A stretch of 64,000 nt of DNA from Mariniradius saccharolyticus AK6 (lineage in GTDB: Bacteria; Bacteroidota; Bacteroidia; Cytophagales; Cyclobacteriaceae): assembly GCF_000330725.2 (NCBI RefSeq), contig NZ_AMZY02000006.1, positions 239,403 to 303,402 of the forward strand, in the 5' to 3' direction. Positions 37,610-46,707 of the stretch are shown in pieces. The notes below the pieces were generated by a model. It had not been told where the DNA came from. It saw nothing but the letters and a program-made list of their open reading frames with translations, and did no database searches. Each line of letters starts with the position of its first letter. Within the stretch, counting starts at the first letter, position 1. The translations under genes were made by a program, and so were the position numbers.

Positions 37610-39308
37610 TCTAAATATTGACGCAGTGAAGGAAAGAACCTTCCAAGCGATTGTGATCGGTTCGGGTATCAGTGGAAGCTGGGCGGCCAAAGAACTCACC
37701 GAACATGGCGTGAAGACCCTCGTCATCGAGCGGGGACGCGATGTGAAGCACATCAAGGACTACCCGACGACCAGTATGCTGCCCTATGAGTTTGAGCATC
37801 GGGGTCAGATTCCCCAAGATGTACAAAAGGAAAACCCGGTAGTCAGCCGCTGCTATGCATTCCGCGAAGATGCCCAACATTTTTTTGTAAAGGACAAAGA
37901 GCATCCCTACATCCAAGAAAAGCCTTTTGACTGGATTCGCGGCTATCAGGTGGGCGGTAAATCCCTCCTTTGGGCCAGACAGGTACAACGTTGGTCGGAT
38001 TACGATTTTGAGGGTCCGGCAAGGGATGGATTTGCGGTGGATTGGCCGATTCGCTACAAGGACATCGCGCCATGGTACAGCCATGTGGAGAAGTTCGCCG
38101 GAGTTTCGGGCAACAAAGACGGCCTGCCCCACCTTCCTGATGGTGAGTTTCTGCCCGGTTTTCCGCTGAACGTGGTGGAGCGGTACTTTCAGGAACAATT
38201 GAAAAAGCACTATGGCAATGATCGGCACATGATTTTGGCGCGCTGTGCCCATATCACGGGAAATTTTGATTTCTATGCCCAACAAGGACGTGCGAAATGT
38301 CAGGCAAGAAATCTTTGCCAGCGTGGTTGTCCTTTTGGTGGATATTTTTCCGCCAATGCCTCCACGATTCCATGGGCAGAAAAAACCGGAAACATGACGC
38401 TGCGGACGGATGCCGTGGTCCATTCCATCATTTACGATGAGGAAAAGGGCAAGGCTACTGGCGTCCGAATCGTGGATGCCCATACCAAGGAAATGGAGGA
38501 ATACTTTGCCGATGTCATTTTTGTCAACGCTGCCGCATTGAATACGAATTTGATTTTGCTCAATTCAACCTCCAACCGTTTCCCCAACGGGCTTGGAAAC
38601 GACAATGGATTGCTAGGCAAATACGTAGCTTTCCACAATTACCGGGCAGGCGTATCTGCCCAATATGAGGGCCATCTTGAATACACGACCCAGGGTGGAA
38701 GACCTACTTCAGGCTATTTCCCTAGATTCCGAAATGTCTTCAAACAGGAAACCGACTTCCTTCGTGGCTATGCTGCGGGGTTTGGGGCAAACAGAGGTGC
38801 CTATGCCGACCAGAATACTATTGGACTCGAGCTCAAGGAAAACCTGCTCAACCCAGACAAATACGGTCCGTGGAATGTAGGCTCGCACATGATGGGCGAG
38901 ACCATTCCCAAAGAAACAAACTATGTGGCGCTCGATCCCAACCAAAAAGACGCATGGGGTATCCCGCTGCTCAAGATCCATGTCGATTACGACGACAATG
39001 ACGAAAAAATGGTGAAGGATTACCTTGCCCAAATGACGGAAATGTTCGAAAAAGCGGGTTTCACCAACATCAAAACCCGTGACGATCGGCGCGCACCGGG
39101 ATTGGATATCCACGAAATGGGCGGGGTCCGGATGGGCAAGGACCCAAAGACTTCGCTGCTCAATGCCAACCATCAGCTGCACGCCGTACCAAACGTGTAC
39201 GTCACAGATGGTGCAAGCATGACTTCCACATCCACCCAAAATCCATCGCTTACCTATATGGCCTTTGCGGCAAGGGCCGCCCACCACGCGATGAAAAACC
39301 TTGGATAA
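37602..39308 (+). CDS. GMC-family FAD oxidoreductase (gluconate dehydrogenase large-subunit type)
   Basis: 568 residues. FAD-binding GxGxxG is visible as VIGSGISGSWAAKELTEHGVKTLVIERG, then the GMC signature WARQVQRWSDYDFEG, and the C-terminal VYVTDGASMTSTSTQNPSLTYMAFAARAAHH. A short cysteine pattern (AKCQARNLCQRGCPFGG, about residues 225-245) resembles metal or disulfide use in related dehydrogenases. Oxidises a sugar or sugar acid and feeds a cytochrome (inference). No own Tat leader, so export likely rides with subunit 3. Confidence 0.93.
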   Translation: MANLNIDAVKERTFQAIVIGSGISGSWAAKELTEHGVKTLVIERGRDVKHIKDYPTTSMLPYEFEHRGQIPQDVQKENPVVSRCYAFREDAQHFFVKDKEHPYIQEKPFDWIRGYQVGGKSLLWARQVQRWSDYDFEGPARDGFAVDWPIRYKDIAPWYSHVEKFAGVSGNKDGLPHLPDGEFLPGFPLNVVERYFQEQLKKHYGNDRHMILARCAHITGNFDFYAQQGRAKCQARNLCQRGCPFGGYFSANASTIPWAEKTGNMTLRTDAVVHSIIYDEEKGKATGVRIVDAHTKEMEEYFADVIFVNAAALNTNLILLNSTSNRFPNGLGNDNGLLGKYVAFHNYRAGVSAQYEGHLEYTTQGGRPTSGYFPRFRNVFKQETDFLRGYAAGFGANRGAYADQNTIGLELKENLLNPDKYGPWNVGSHMMGETIPKETNYVALDPNQKDAWGIPLLKIHVDYDDNDEKMVKDYLAQMTEMFEKAGFTNIKTRDDRRAPGLDIHEMGGVRMGKDPKTSLLNANHQLHAVPNVYVTDGASMTSTSTQNPSLTYMAFAARAAHHAMKNLG

Positions 39309-39310
39309 TA

Positions 39311-39343
39311 AAAAACCCGGGCAAATCTACCCGGGTTTTTTTG
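39311..39343 (+). terminator. Rho-independent terminator after GMC gene
   Basis: AAAAACCCGGG (39311-39321) pairs with CCCGGGTTTTT (39330-39340), then further Ts. Perfect 11-bp stem, 3 nt after the stop; can also stop the convergent gene on the other strand. Confidence 0.92.
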
Positions 39344-39353
39344 TGTTCTTTTT

Positions 39354-40166
39354 TTAAAATCCCACCAATTCCCTTCGCCCCAGTCTCATGTAAAATCCCA
39401 CGTTGACGCTCATGAACCGCATGGCAGAGCGGTATGTTGATCCCGCATGATATTCATGAACTACGTCAGGCTGGGCTTCACTTACAAAGTCGAAATAGAC
39501 ATTCTCCCCTTGTGAATTTCCAGTTACGACATTTGGCTCGTTAGCTGTCATGAATCTCACGTCTCCTCCATTTTGGTAACCCAACCGTAGGTCGAGGAAG
39601 TACCTGTCCTTCGGTTGGGACTTGATGAGATATCCAAAATCCATCATCAAGCCCCCACCTAATAGCAGGTAAGAAGTCCTATCCTTTACCAGCGTAGATG
39701 TCTCCAAAGGTTTGGGACAATCGGAGGTAAACTGCTCCCTTGGATCCAAAATCGTCAGTTCGGTAGAAAACCGGCTAAATCCTGCTCCGGCGAGCAGATA
39801 TGGATTGATCAATCCCGCATCCAACAAGTCGTAGCGGAGGTATAGGCTATTGTTGGTAAAACTGTTGAAGACCTGTACATCAACAATACCCTCATAGCCA
39901 TTATCGAATTGGTAGGTTTCCTGCCGTTCCTGGAAACCATACTGCGAAAACGCCAGCTGCATACCAACCGCAAGTCTGGTCTTGGGAATTCGGTAGGCCA
40001 AGTCGGTGAAAATTCCATGGGCGGGTTTCTGTAGGATGTTTCCCATGTTACCCCTCGGGTTTGAATACTGGTAACCTACACCGAACTCAAATTGTGCATG
40101 GGAAATACTTGGAAAAAACAGACATAGCGACAAAACAAACGAAAGACAGAAATTACCAATTTTCAT
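39354..40166 (-). CDS. Predicted outer-membrane beta-barrel protein
   Basis: 270 residues from the ATG at 40166 (MKIGNFCLSFVLSLCLFF), with a signal ending SHAQ; an earlier frame start at 40220 is rejected. Mature strands FEFGVGYQYSNPRGN, RLAVGMQLAFSQYG, NPYLLAGAGFSRFST, DRYFLDLRLGYQNGG and MSVNVGFYMRLGRRELVGF fit a porin-like barrel ending in Phe. Function unknown. Convergent with the GMC gene. Confidence 0.8.
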   Translation of the reverse strand: MKIGNFCLSFVLSLCLFFPSISHAQFEFGVGYQYSNPRGNMGNILQKPAHGIFTDLAYRIPKTRLAVGMQLAFSQYGFQERQETYQFDNGYEGIVDVQVFNSFTNNSLYLRYDLLDAGLINPYLLAGAGFSRFSTELTILDPREQFTSDCPKPLETSTLVKDRTSYLLLGGGLMMDFGYLIKSQPKDRYFLDLRLGYQNGGDVRFMTANEPNVVTGNSQGENVYFDFVSEAQPDVVHEYHAGSTYRSAMRFMSVNVGFYMRLGRRELVGF

Positions 40167-40317
40167 ATATTTTGGATTTAAATGTGAACGTTTGATCTGC
40201 TTTGCAGGTAAAAAAAGCATTGTAGTTATATACGGCCTCGTGCGAAAAAGGCTGATAAATTTTACCTGTTTTTTTCGCTATGAAAAAACGGGCCAAGCCT
40301 ATACTAGAAGCTTGCGA

Positions 40318-41436
40318 TCAAACGATCTCCGCCTTCAGATCAAATTGGGGATTGTGCGTTGGGTTGTCTGTTTTACCGAGCTGCTTCAGAAAGCGGAGGT
40401 GTTCGATCAAGACTTTTGAAAGCGAATAATTTCGGTAGGGGAAGTTGAATTCCTTTGCGGTTTGCTTGACGATTTTGGTTAGTTGGAAGTAATGGATATG
40501 GTTGATGGTAGGGAAGAGGTGATGAATCACGTGGGTATTCAAGCCTCCCGTGATCCAGTTGATAAAATTATTTTCCGCGGCAAAATCTACAGTTGCTTCA
40601 GCTTGATGTGAACCCCAATCGCGGTGCACCGTTCCTGTTTCATCAGGAAGTCTGTACTCAGATTCTCCTGTGACATGCACGGGCACAAGTACAAAGCCTA
40701 TAAACAAACCAATGGCAAGGTGCATCAACACGTGGTAGCCCAACATCTCCATCCAAGAAATTTCGAGCACCATCTTTGGAACAATTATCATATAGCTAAT
40801 CACAAATACCTTCGTCGCAATCAGGATCCAAATCTCCTTGGTCGGATGTGGGTTGATAGCCCGATTTCCAAAATTATGTTGTAACAAGAGTTTGAAGTCC
40901 TTGAAGTAAACAATATTAAGGCTCAAAAGTGAGTACAAAAACGGTGCGTATAGGTGTTGGTATTTGTGAAACCACTTGCGTTTGGAGTTTGGATTGAGGC
41001 GCACCAGTTTGCTTTGATCGATATCGTCATCTTTTCCCGGGATGTTGGTGAAACCATGATGCGCAAAATTGTGCTTGAGTTCCCAGAAATAAGAAGAAAT
41101 TCCAACCGCATTCCAAGCATAGGCAAAAAGCCGGTTGACCCATTGACTTTTGGAAATCGCATGGTGAGAGGCATCGTGTCCAATCGAGAAAAGCAGAATA
41201 GTGATGGAAATACCAAACACCACAAAAAGAAAGGCCAGTCCTAGTCCATGAAACTTGCCGCTAAGGATGGCAATGTATAATGCGGCTGTGATGATGAAGT
41301 AGAAAACTATTTTAAACCAAAAGAGCCCGTTGGCTTTTTTTGAGATTTGATTATCGTGAAAATAGGCCTCGATCCTTTCTACTAAAACCTTATAAAATCC
41401 ATGATCGAGGGGGTGGTCAAATTTAACTTTTTGCAT
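40318..41436 (-). CDS. Membrane fatty-acid desaturase
   Basis: 372 residues from the ATG at 41436 (MQKVKFDHPLDHGFYKV); the frame from 41526 adds 30 residues that do not fit the family. Three His boxes: HDASHH, HNFAHHGF and HVIHHLFPTINHIHY, all di-iron ligands. Hydrophobic helices surround them, so it is an integral membrane enzyme that puts double bonds into acyl chains (acyl-lipid or acyl-CoA). Bond position cannot be read. No cytochrome b5 domain. Confidence 0.93.
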   Translation of the reverse strand: MQKVKFDHPLDHGFYKVLVERIEAYFHDNQISKKANGLFWFKIVFYFIITAALYIAILSGKFHGLGLAFLFVVFGISITILLFSIGHDASHHAISKSQWVNRLFAYAWNAVGISSYFWELKHNFAHHGFTNIPGKDDDIDQSKLVRLNPNSKRKWFHKYQHLYAPFLYSLLSLNIVYFKDFKLLLQHNFGNRAINPHPTKEIWILIATKVFVISYMIIVPKMVLEISWMEMLGYHVLMHLAIGLFIGFVLVPVHVTGESEYRLPDETGTVHRDWGSHQAEATVDFAAENNFINWITGGLNTHVIHHLFPTINHIHYFQLTKIVKQTAKEFNFPYRNYSLSKVLIEHLRFLKQLGKTDNPTHNPQFDLKAEIV

Positions 41437-41610
41437 AGGTGGTTCGGTGATTTGTTTGTATAAAATTAGAGAAGGTGATTCAATAATATGTTTATAAATG
41501 AGCTCTTTATCTCTCAAAAAATGCAAAACGCTTCACAGATTTTTTGAAAAAACGCAAAATCTCCCGGTCACCAAATTTTTTTTTTTGCAATTAAGCTTTG
41601 GAGTTGCAGC

Positions 41611-41640
41611 CTGCCGGATAAAAAGAAGTGTATCCGGCAG
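41611..41640. repeat. Perfect inverted repeat between desaturase and rlmH remnant
   Basis: CTGCCGGATA (41611-41620) pairs with TATCCGGCAG (41631-41640), 10-base loop. A T10 run lies about 25 nt to the left, but neither strand has a T-tract directly after the stem, so it is probably not a terminator. Confidence 0.55.
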
Positions 41641-41699
41641 CTTACGGATTTGAGAAACTGTTAGAAAGCCTTTGGCCCCACATACCGACAGCTATCTAA

Positions 41700-42020
41700 G
41701 AACCCATTTATGGGAGGCATTTTGATCTTGAAGAAAATCCTGCCACCGTTGCCTTGGTGCTGTTGGATGAAAGTTGCATGCAAATGGGTTCGGTGGAGTT
41801 TTCCGAATTTCTCCAAAAAAAGATGAACGGGGGGCTGAAGCAATTGGTCTTTGTCATCGGCGGACCCTATGGATTCTCCGAGGCTGTGTACCAGCGCGCC
41901 AACGGGAAGTTATCCCTTTCCAAAATGACCTTTTCCCATCAGATGGTGCGGGTGTTTTTTGTCGAGCAGTTGTACAGGGCCTTTACCATTCTCAGGAATG
42001 AGCCTTATCATCATGAGTGA
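41700..42020 (+). pseudogene. rlmH remnant (23S rRNA pseudouridine-N3 methyltransferase), N-terminus lost
   Basis: The C-terminal part of RlmH is intact: LLDESCMQMGSVEFSEFLQKKMNGGLK, LVFVIGGPYGFSEAVYQRANG (SPOUT knot, SAM site), LSLSKMTFSHQMVRVFFVEQLYRAFTILRNEPYHHE. The frame can be followed upstream only to a TAA at 41697-41699, giving about 106 codons and no ATG before the knot; full RlmH has about 157 residues and starts with an MKI-type strand. The upstream 100 nt do not encode the missing part in any frame I can find. It is either a broken copy or a translocated fragment; an intact copy should exist elsewhere. Confidence 0.8.
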
Positions 42021-42097
42021 TGAAGAGTCCACTTTTGCCCCTAAGGCCTTCACATATTTCCACATCCGGATTATTGGAAATGGTGGATTTGAGAGAT

Positions 42098-42532
42098 TCA
42101 AAAATGCGCAGAACAGAAAGTTTCGAGTTCCTTTACAGATAATATTCTCAATGAATTTGAGGAGAGTTTCTGAAAATCCTGGTCAGAAGTCAGAATGATA
42201 TCGATGCCGTTTTCCAGGGCCATAAAATAGTGAATGGCATCTTCGATATCTGATTGTGATGATTTCAGGGCAACGGTGACCGTATGCCTGTCCCCTGAAA
42301 TCAAGGCGAATTTTTCCAGCATAAGCTCGAGGAGTTCCTTGCCAATCGCGACTCCCTTTGCCTTGCAGATGTAATAGCTACAGATTTGGATAACAGAAAT
42401 CGACCAGTATCCCGATATCTTACCTTCATCTACCCATTGAAAAATCCTCGTCAATTCATTAGACTGTTCTGAGCGATCAAGGAAAAAATCAAGTAGCACA
42501 TTTGCATCAAAAAATACCTTTAAGGCCATCAC
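42098..42532 (-). CDS. PIN-domain toxin (VapC-like)
   Basis: 144 residues. Predicted ribonuclease of a type II toxin-antitoxin pair. PIN acidic residues: Asp in KVFFDANVLLDFF near the start, Glu/Asp in SDIEDAIHYFMALENG, and Asp in ILTSDQDFQ near 115. Starts inside the antitoxin stop with ATGA (42529-42532), so it is coupled to the antitoxin. Likely cleaves RNA when free; target unknown. Confidence 0.88.
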   Translation of the reverse strand: MMALKVFFDANVLLDFFLDRSEQSNELTRIFQWVDEGKISGYWSISVIQICSYYICKAKGVAIGKELLELMLEKFALISGDRHTVTVALKSSQSDIEDAIHYFMALENGIDIILTSDQDFQKLSSNSLRILSVKELETFCSAHF

Positions 42533-42780
42533 TTAGCTCCTTTTCGCAAATAATAGTCCCGCTTCCAATCGATATCCTTTTCGAATTCAGCTTGATTTTC
42601 GGGCATCTTCTTGACAAATTCCACAAGAGAGACTTTCTCCTTGAGGGAACGTTTTGGTCGAAGCAGAGTCTCAAAGTAATCCTCCACCATGGAAGAAATG
42701 CTTATTTCATTTGCCTCGGCATATTTCTTCACCTCGCTGATTAGATTTTCGTCGAGGCTGATATTAAGCGGCTTTTTCAT
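42529..42780 (-). CDS. Antitoxin, DUF6364-like
   Basis: 83 residues from the ATG at 42780 (MKKPLNISLDENLISEVKKYAE); the frame from 42831 adds an implausible stretch. The pattern ISLDENLISEVKKYAEANEISISSMVEDYFETLL is a ribbon-helix-helix-like start, typical of DUF6364 partners of PIN toxins; the C-terminal half (LVEFVKKMPE..) is likely the toxin-binding segment. Precedes the toxin and probably represses the operon. Confidence 0.82.
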   Translation of the reverse strand: MKKPLNISLDENLISEVKKYAEANEISISSMVEDYFETLLRPKRSLKEKVSLVEFVKKMPENQAEFEKDIDWKRDYYLRKGAK

Positions 42781-42858
42781 ATGGAAAATATACGCATAAG
42801 TGAATTCATGCGCAAGATATTTAGAAAACATACGACTTTGCTCTGATCCAATGTATTG

Positions 42859-44001
42859 CTACACCTCCACCCCGTACAATTCCTTTAGTTTTCCTACGGT
42901 ATAATCCACCTCCGCTTTGGTATTGAAACGGCTAAAGGAGAAACGCACCGAATCGCGTAGTGGATCGGCGTGGATTGCCCTGAGGACATGTGACCCTACT
43001 GTCGCGCCACTGCTACAGGCAGAGCCGCCTGAGGCCGAAATGCCATGAAGGTCCAAGTTAAAAAGCAACATCCCGGCGTTTTCTTCCGAGGGTGGTAGAC
43101 TCACGTTGAGCACTGTATACAGGCTTTTGCCCATTTCGGCAGAGCGGCCGTTGAATGAGACGTCTGGGATATTCGCTTTGAGCAAGTCGATGAAATATTG
43201 TTTGATGCTTTCGATATGCGTCCGGTGTGCTGCCATATCTTCGTAGGCCAGTTCCAAGGCCTTGGCGATGCCCACGATACCGATGACGTTTTCGGTACCG
43301 CCGCGCATATTTCGTTCTTGCGCACCACCATGGATGAGGGCGTGGATTTTTTTGTCTTTCCTTACATAAAGGAATCCTGAGCCCTTTGGTCCATGAAATT
43401 TGTGTCCGCCGGCGACGATCGAATCCACGGGAAGTGACTTCAAATCATGCACGAAATGTCCCATTGTCTGTACGGTATCAGAGTGGAAAAATGCTCCATG
43501 CTGCCGTGCCAATGCGCCAATGGCCTGCATATCATTGATGTTTCCGATCTCATTGTTTGCGTGCATCAGGGAAACCAGCGCTTTCGGATGCTTCACCAGC
43601 AAGTCCTCCAATTGCTGCATGTCGATATCGCCGGATTCATTGACATCAAGCAGGTGAAGTTGGACCTTGCCCTTTTTGGCACACTCTTCCAATGTATGCA
43701 AAACAGCATGGTGCTCAATCGGGGAACTGATGGCATGGGTGATGCCGTGGGTTTCTATACTGCAGACGATGGCGGTGTTATCGGCTTCGGTGCCGCCCGA
43801 GGTGAAAAAAATCTCTGAGGGGGAAGCTTGGAGCAGTTCGGCAACTTTCTTTCTCGCTTTTTCGATCGCGGACCTCACTTCCCGACCATGGCTGTGGACG
43901 GAGGAAGGATTGCCGTAGTGCTGCTTCATAAATGGCAACATGGCCTCTATGACCCTGTCGTCCATTGCGGTCGTCGCCGCATTGTCAAAGTACACTCTCA
44001 T
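42859..44001 (-). CDS. Cysteine desulfurase, IscS/NifS family
   Basis: 380-381 residues from MRVYFDNAATTAMD. PLP-dependent enzyme that moves sulfur from cysteine to a persulfide for Fe-S clusters and thio-cofactors. Motifs: DNAATT at the start, HANNEIGNI, Schiff-base Lys in GGHKFHGPKGSGFLYV, and active-site Cys in GGSACSSGATVGSHVL. The extra SSG after the cysteine fits the group I loop. Two ATGs in a row leave the exact start open by one codon. No other isc gene is adjacent. Confidence 0.95.
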   Translation of the reverse strand: MRVYFDNAATTAMDDRVIEAMLPFMKQHYGNPSSVHSHGREVRSAIEKARKKVAELLQASPSEIFFTSGGTEADNTAIVCSIETHGITHAISSPIEHHAVLHTLEECAKKGKVQLHLLDVNESGDIDMQQLEDLLVKHPKALVSLMHANNEIGNINDMQAIGALARQHGAFFHSDTVQTMGHFVHDLKSLPVDSIVAGGHKFHGPKGSGFLYVRKDKKIHALIHGGAQERNMRGGTENVIGIVGIAKALELAYEDMAAHRTHIESIKQYFIDLLKANIPDVSFNGRSAEMGKSLYTVLNVSLPPSEENAGMLLFNLDLHGISASGGSACSSGATVGSHVLRAIHADPLRDSVRFSFSRFNTKAEVDYTVGKLKELYGVEV

Positions 44002-44029
44002 CATGCATTACATTTGGGCTGGGTTGGAA

Positions 44030-44052
44030 CTTGGCGCCTCGTAGGCGCCAAG
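44030..44052. repeat. Perfect GC-rich hairpin between cysteine desulfurase and glmM
   Basis: CTTGGCGCC (44030-44038) and GGCGCCAAG (44044-44052) form a perfect 9-bp stem with a 5-base loop (TCGTA). It lies between the glmM stop and the start of the cysteine desulfurase. No T-tract on either strand, so a REP-like repeat or processing hairpin is more likely than a terminator. Confidence 0.6.
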
Positions 44053-44065
44053 ACCACAAAGGTAA

Positions 44066-45457
44066 TTATTTGCTTGAAGTAATTACCTCCTTGATGTCCA
44101 AGATGATCTTGTTGGCCAAATGCTCTGCGGTAACTTGGGTGGCTGATTCCGAATAAATCCTGATGATGGGCTCGGTGTTGGATTTACGCAAATGCACCCA
44201 TTCCTTATCAAACTCGATCTTGACCCCATCGATATCGTTGATTGGCTGCTTCTTGTATTTCTTTTTGACCTCTTCCAGAATCTTGTCGACGTTGATTTCC
44301 GGCGTCAGCTCGATCTTGTTTTTGGAAATGTAGTAGTTGGGATAGCTGGCGCGCAGTCTGGAGATGCTTTTTCCAAACTTTGCCAAATGGGTCAAAAACA
44401 AACCAATCCCCACCAAAGCATCACGTCCATAGTGTGACTCAGGATAGATGACGCCACCGTTGCCCTCACCGCCGATGATGGCATTGGTTTCCTTCATCTT
44501 GTTGACGACATTCACTTCTCCCACGGCAGCAGCTTCGTATTTGCCCCCTCTTTTTTCGGTCACATCACGAAGCGCACGCGTCGAACTCAAGTTGGATACG
44601 GTGTTTCCCGGTGTTTGGGAAAGAACATAATCCGCCACAGCCACCAATGTATATTCCTCTCCAAAAGGAGAACCATCCTCGTTCATGAAGCACAGCCTGT
44701 CCACATCTGGATCGACGACAATGCCCAAGTCAAATTTCCCCTTTTTCAATTTGCTGGAAATATCCCTTAGGTTCTCTGGAAGCGGTTCAGGATTGTGTGG
44801 GAAGTGCCCATCGGGGGTACAGTACATTTCTTCGATATCTTCTACACCCAATGCGCGCAGCAACTTCGGCAAAGCGATACCACCCGTCGAGTTCACGCAG
44901 TCGATCACGACCTTGAATTTTCTTGCGGCAATTGCCTCGCGGTCCACCAACTTCAGTCCAAGCACATGCTGCACATGCCGATCGATATAATCTTCAATCA
45001 GCGTATATTTTCCCAAAGACTTGACGTCTGCAAAGGAGAAGTCTTCTTTTTCCGCGGCTTCCAAGATGGATTTTCCTTGGGCATCGGAAATAAATTCTCC
45101 CTGGGAATTGAGCAATTTGAGGGCATTCCATTGAGCAGGATTGTGGCTGGCGGTGAGGATGATACCGCCGCCCGCTTTTTCCAAAGGCACCGCCAATTCG
45201 ACGGTCGGCGTCGTGCTGAGGCCAAGGTCAATCACGTGTATACCCAAACCTTGCAGTGTCGCCGTCACGAGTTTGGAGACCATTTCACCCGATATCCTCG
45301 CATCACGGCCGATCACCACTTTGGGGTTTTGGGTCTCTTTTACGACCCAGCTTCCATAGGCCGCGGTAAACTTCACCACATCCAAAGGCGTCAAACCTTC
45401 GCCCGGCTTGCCTCCAATGGTACCTCTAATTCCTGAAATAGATTTGATTAATGCCAC
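44066..45457 (-). CDS. glmM: Phosphoglucosamine mutase
   Basis: 463 residues; interconverts glucosamine-6-P and glucosamine-1-P for peptidoglycan and LPS precursors. Active-site Ser104 in LTASHNPAQWNALKL, Mg loop DPDVDRLCFMNEDG, sugar loop GEGNGGVIYPESHYGRDALVG, and the phosphate-binding KSNTEPIIRIYSES near the end. Phosphoglucomutase or phosphomannomutase activity cannot be excluded, but GlmM-like start IKSISGIRGTIGG supports the call. Confidence 0.9.
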   Translation of the reverse strand: MALIKSISGIRGTIGGKPGEGLTPLDVVKFTAAYGSWVVKETQNPKVVIGRDARISGEMVSKLVTATLQGLGIHVIDLGLSTTPTVELAVPLEKAGGGIILTASHNPAQWNALKLLNSQGEFISDAQGKSILEAAEKEDFSFADVKSLGKYTLIEDYIDRHVQHVLGLKLVDREAIAARKFKVVIDCVNSTGGIALPKLLRALGVEDIEEMYCTPDGHFPHNPEPLPENLRDISSKLKKGKFDLGIVVDPDVDRLCFMNEDGSPFGEEYTLVAVADYVLSQTPGNTVSNLSSTRALRDVTEKRGGKYEAAAVGEVNVVNKMKETNAIIGGEGNGGVIYPESHYGRDALVGIGLFLTHLAKFGKSISRLRASYPNYYISKNKIELTPEINVDKILEEVKKKYKKQPINDIDGVKIEFDKEWVHLRKSNTEPIIRIYSESATQVTAEHLANKIILDIKEVITSSK

Positions 45458-45481
45458 TTGTGAAACAGTTTAGAAATCAAT

Positions 45482-45505
45482 AAAAAAACCGCAAAAGGCG
45501 GGATA
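45482..45505 (-). terminator. Short terminator upstream of glmM
   Basis: On the minus strand CCGC-CTTTT-GCGG is followed by seven Ts (45482-45488). It lies between the 76-residue membrane-protein gene and glmM, so it would stop the former before the latter. The stem is only 4 bp, so this is weak. Confidence 0.5.
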
Positions 45506-45516
45506 AAAAAGACTGG

Positions 45517-45747
45517 TTATTTGAATTTGGCCAAGACCTTGTCGACCTCGTTGCCTGGGTTGCCGCAGGAACTGTTGGCATCAACGGTCTTTCCGCAGTA
45601 GCTGCAAGTCTCTCCATCCTTGTTCAAGTAGGGATTTTGGGACGCGCAGGTGCCCTTAAACTGACCATCTTTGATGAAAATCAGCCTGACGGACATCAGG
45701 ATAAAGAACAATGCCAAGAAGCCTATAGTCAAATACAAGGTTGCCAT
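45517..45747 (-). CDS. Small membrane protein with Cys-rich tail
   Basis: 76 residues: one N-terminal membrane helix (about 3-25), then a short soluble part with four cysteines (GTCASQNPYLNKDGETCSYCGKTVDANSSCGNPG) in a C-x(n)-CxxC-x(n)-C pattern that could bind metal. Same strand as glmM, 59 nt upstream. No family name can be given. Confidence 0.75.
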   Translation of the reverse strand: MATLYLTIGFLALFFILMSVRLIFIKDGQFKGTCASQNPYLNKDGETCSYCGKTVDANSSCGNPGNEVDKVLAKFK

Positions 45748-45818
45748 ATCAATGGAATTTGCGCAAATTTACGGAATAACTTCAAAACGTCCTTACTTTC
45801 TGAATAGTTTCCCCCTTT

Positions 45819-46619
45819 ATGTCTGATTTGTCACAAAGAGCGTACCAATTGGAGGCCTTCGGTCGCCTCCTGACCATCATGGATGAACTCCGTGCCCAAT
45901 GCCCCTGGGACAAAAAGCAGACCTTGGAAAGCCTCCGCCATTTGACCATCGAAGAGACCTTTGAATTGTCTGACGCGATCCTCGAAAACAACCTCGGCGA
46001 AATCAAAAAAGAGCTCGGCGATATCTTACTCCACATTGTATTCTATGCCAAAATCGGCTCTGAAAAAGAAGCCTTCGATATCGGCACTGTCATCGATAGC
46101 CTTTGCGAGAAACTCATCCGTCGGCATCCCCACATCTACGGCGACACAGAGGCCAAAGACGAGGAAACGGTGAAGCAGAATTGGGAAAAGATCAAGCTGC
46201 AGGAGAAAGGAAATACTTCCGTCTTGGGTGGCGTACCAAAATCACTTCCCGCTTTGATCAAAGCCATGCGCATCCAGGAGAAAGCCCGGGGCGTAGGTTT
46301 TGATTGGGAAGAGAAAAATCAAGTGTGGGAAAAGGTGGAAGAGGAAATGCAGGAGTTCAAGGAGGCATTCGATGCCGTGTCAACCGAGCAAATCGACAAA
46401 GAGCGGGCTACCGGGGAATTTGGAGACCTGCTTTTTTCCCTGATCAATTACGCCAGGTTCATCGATATCAATCCCGAAGAAGCCTTGGAGCGCACCAACC
46501 TCAAATTCATCAAGCGTTTTCAATACCTCGAAAAGTCGGCACGCGAAGCGGGAAAAAAGATCGAGGAGATGAGCCTGGCCGAGATGGATGTCTATTGGGA
46601 AGAGGCCAAAAAACTCTAA
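45819..46619 (+). CDS. mazG: Nucleoside triphosphate pyrophosphohydrolase MazG
   Basis: 266 residues with two MazG-like halves. First: LRAQCPWDKKQTLESLRHLTIEETFELSDAILENNLGEIKKELGDILLHIVFYAKIG (EExxE plus ExxD). Second: EEKNQVWEKVEEEMQEFKEAF...ATGEFGDLLFSLINYARF with the matching pattern. Hydrolyses NTPs to NMP and PPi, possibly cleaning out abnormal nucleotides or lowering (p)ppGpp. Divergent from the small membrane gene. Confidence 0.96.
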   Translation: MSDLSQRAYQLEAFGRLLTIMDELRAQCPWDKKQTLESLRHLTIEETFELSDAILENNLGEIKKELGDILLHIVFYAKIGSEKEAFDIGTVIDSLCEKLIRRHPHIYGDTEAKDEETVKQNWEKIKLQEKGNTSVLGGVPKSLPALIKAMRIQEKARGVGFDWEEKNQVWEKVEEEMQEFKEAFDAVSTEQIDKERATGEFGDLLFSLINYARFIDINPEEALERTNLKFIKRFQYLEKSAREAGKKIEEMSLAEMDVYWEEAKKL

Positions 46620-46655
46620 GCAATCTGCCATTTTTCCCCCATTCTCTAAACCAAA

Positions 46656-46686
46656 AAAACCCCGAAAATTGAATTTCCGGGGTTTT
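46656..46686. terminator. Bidirectional terminator between mazG and the SQR-like gene
   Basis: AAAACCCCG (46656-46664) pairs with CGGGGTTTT (46678-46686), with an inner AAAATT/AATTTC continuation. Lies between two convergent genes (stops at 46619 and 46708). Confidence 0.85.
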
Positions 46687-46707
46687 GATCGAGCTGGCTT
46701 CCCTGCA

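Noticed and set aside
41611..41640. CTGCCGGATA hairpin as a terminator
   Set aside because: No T-tract follows the stem on either strand and no gene ends next to it in the right direction.
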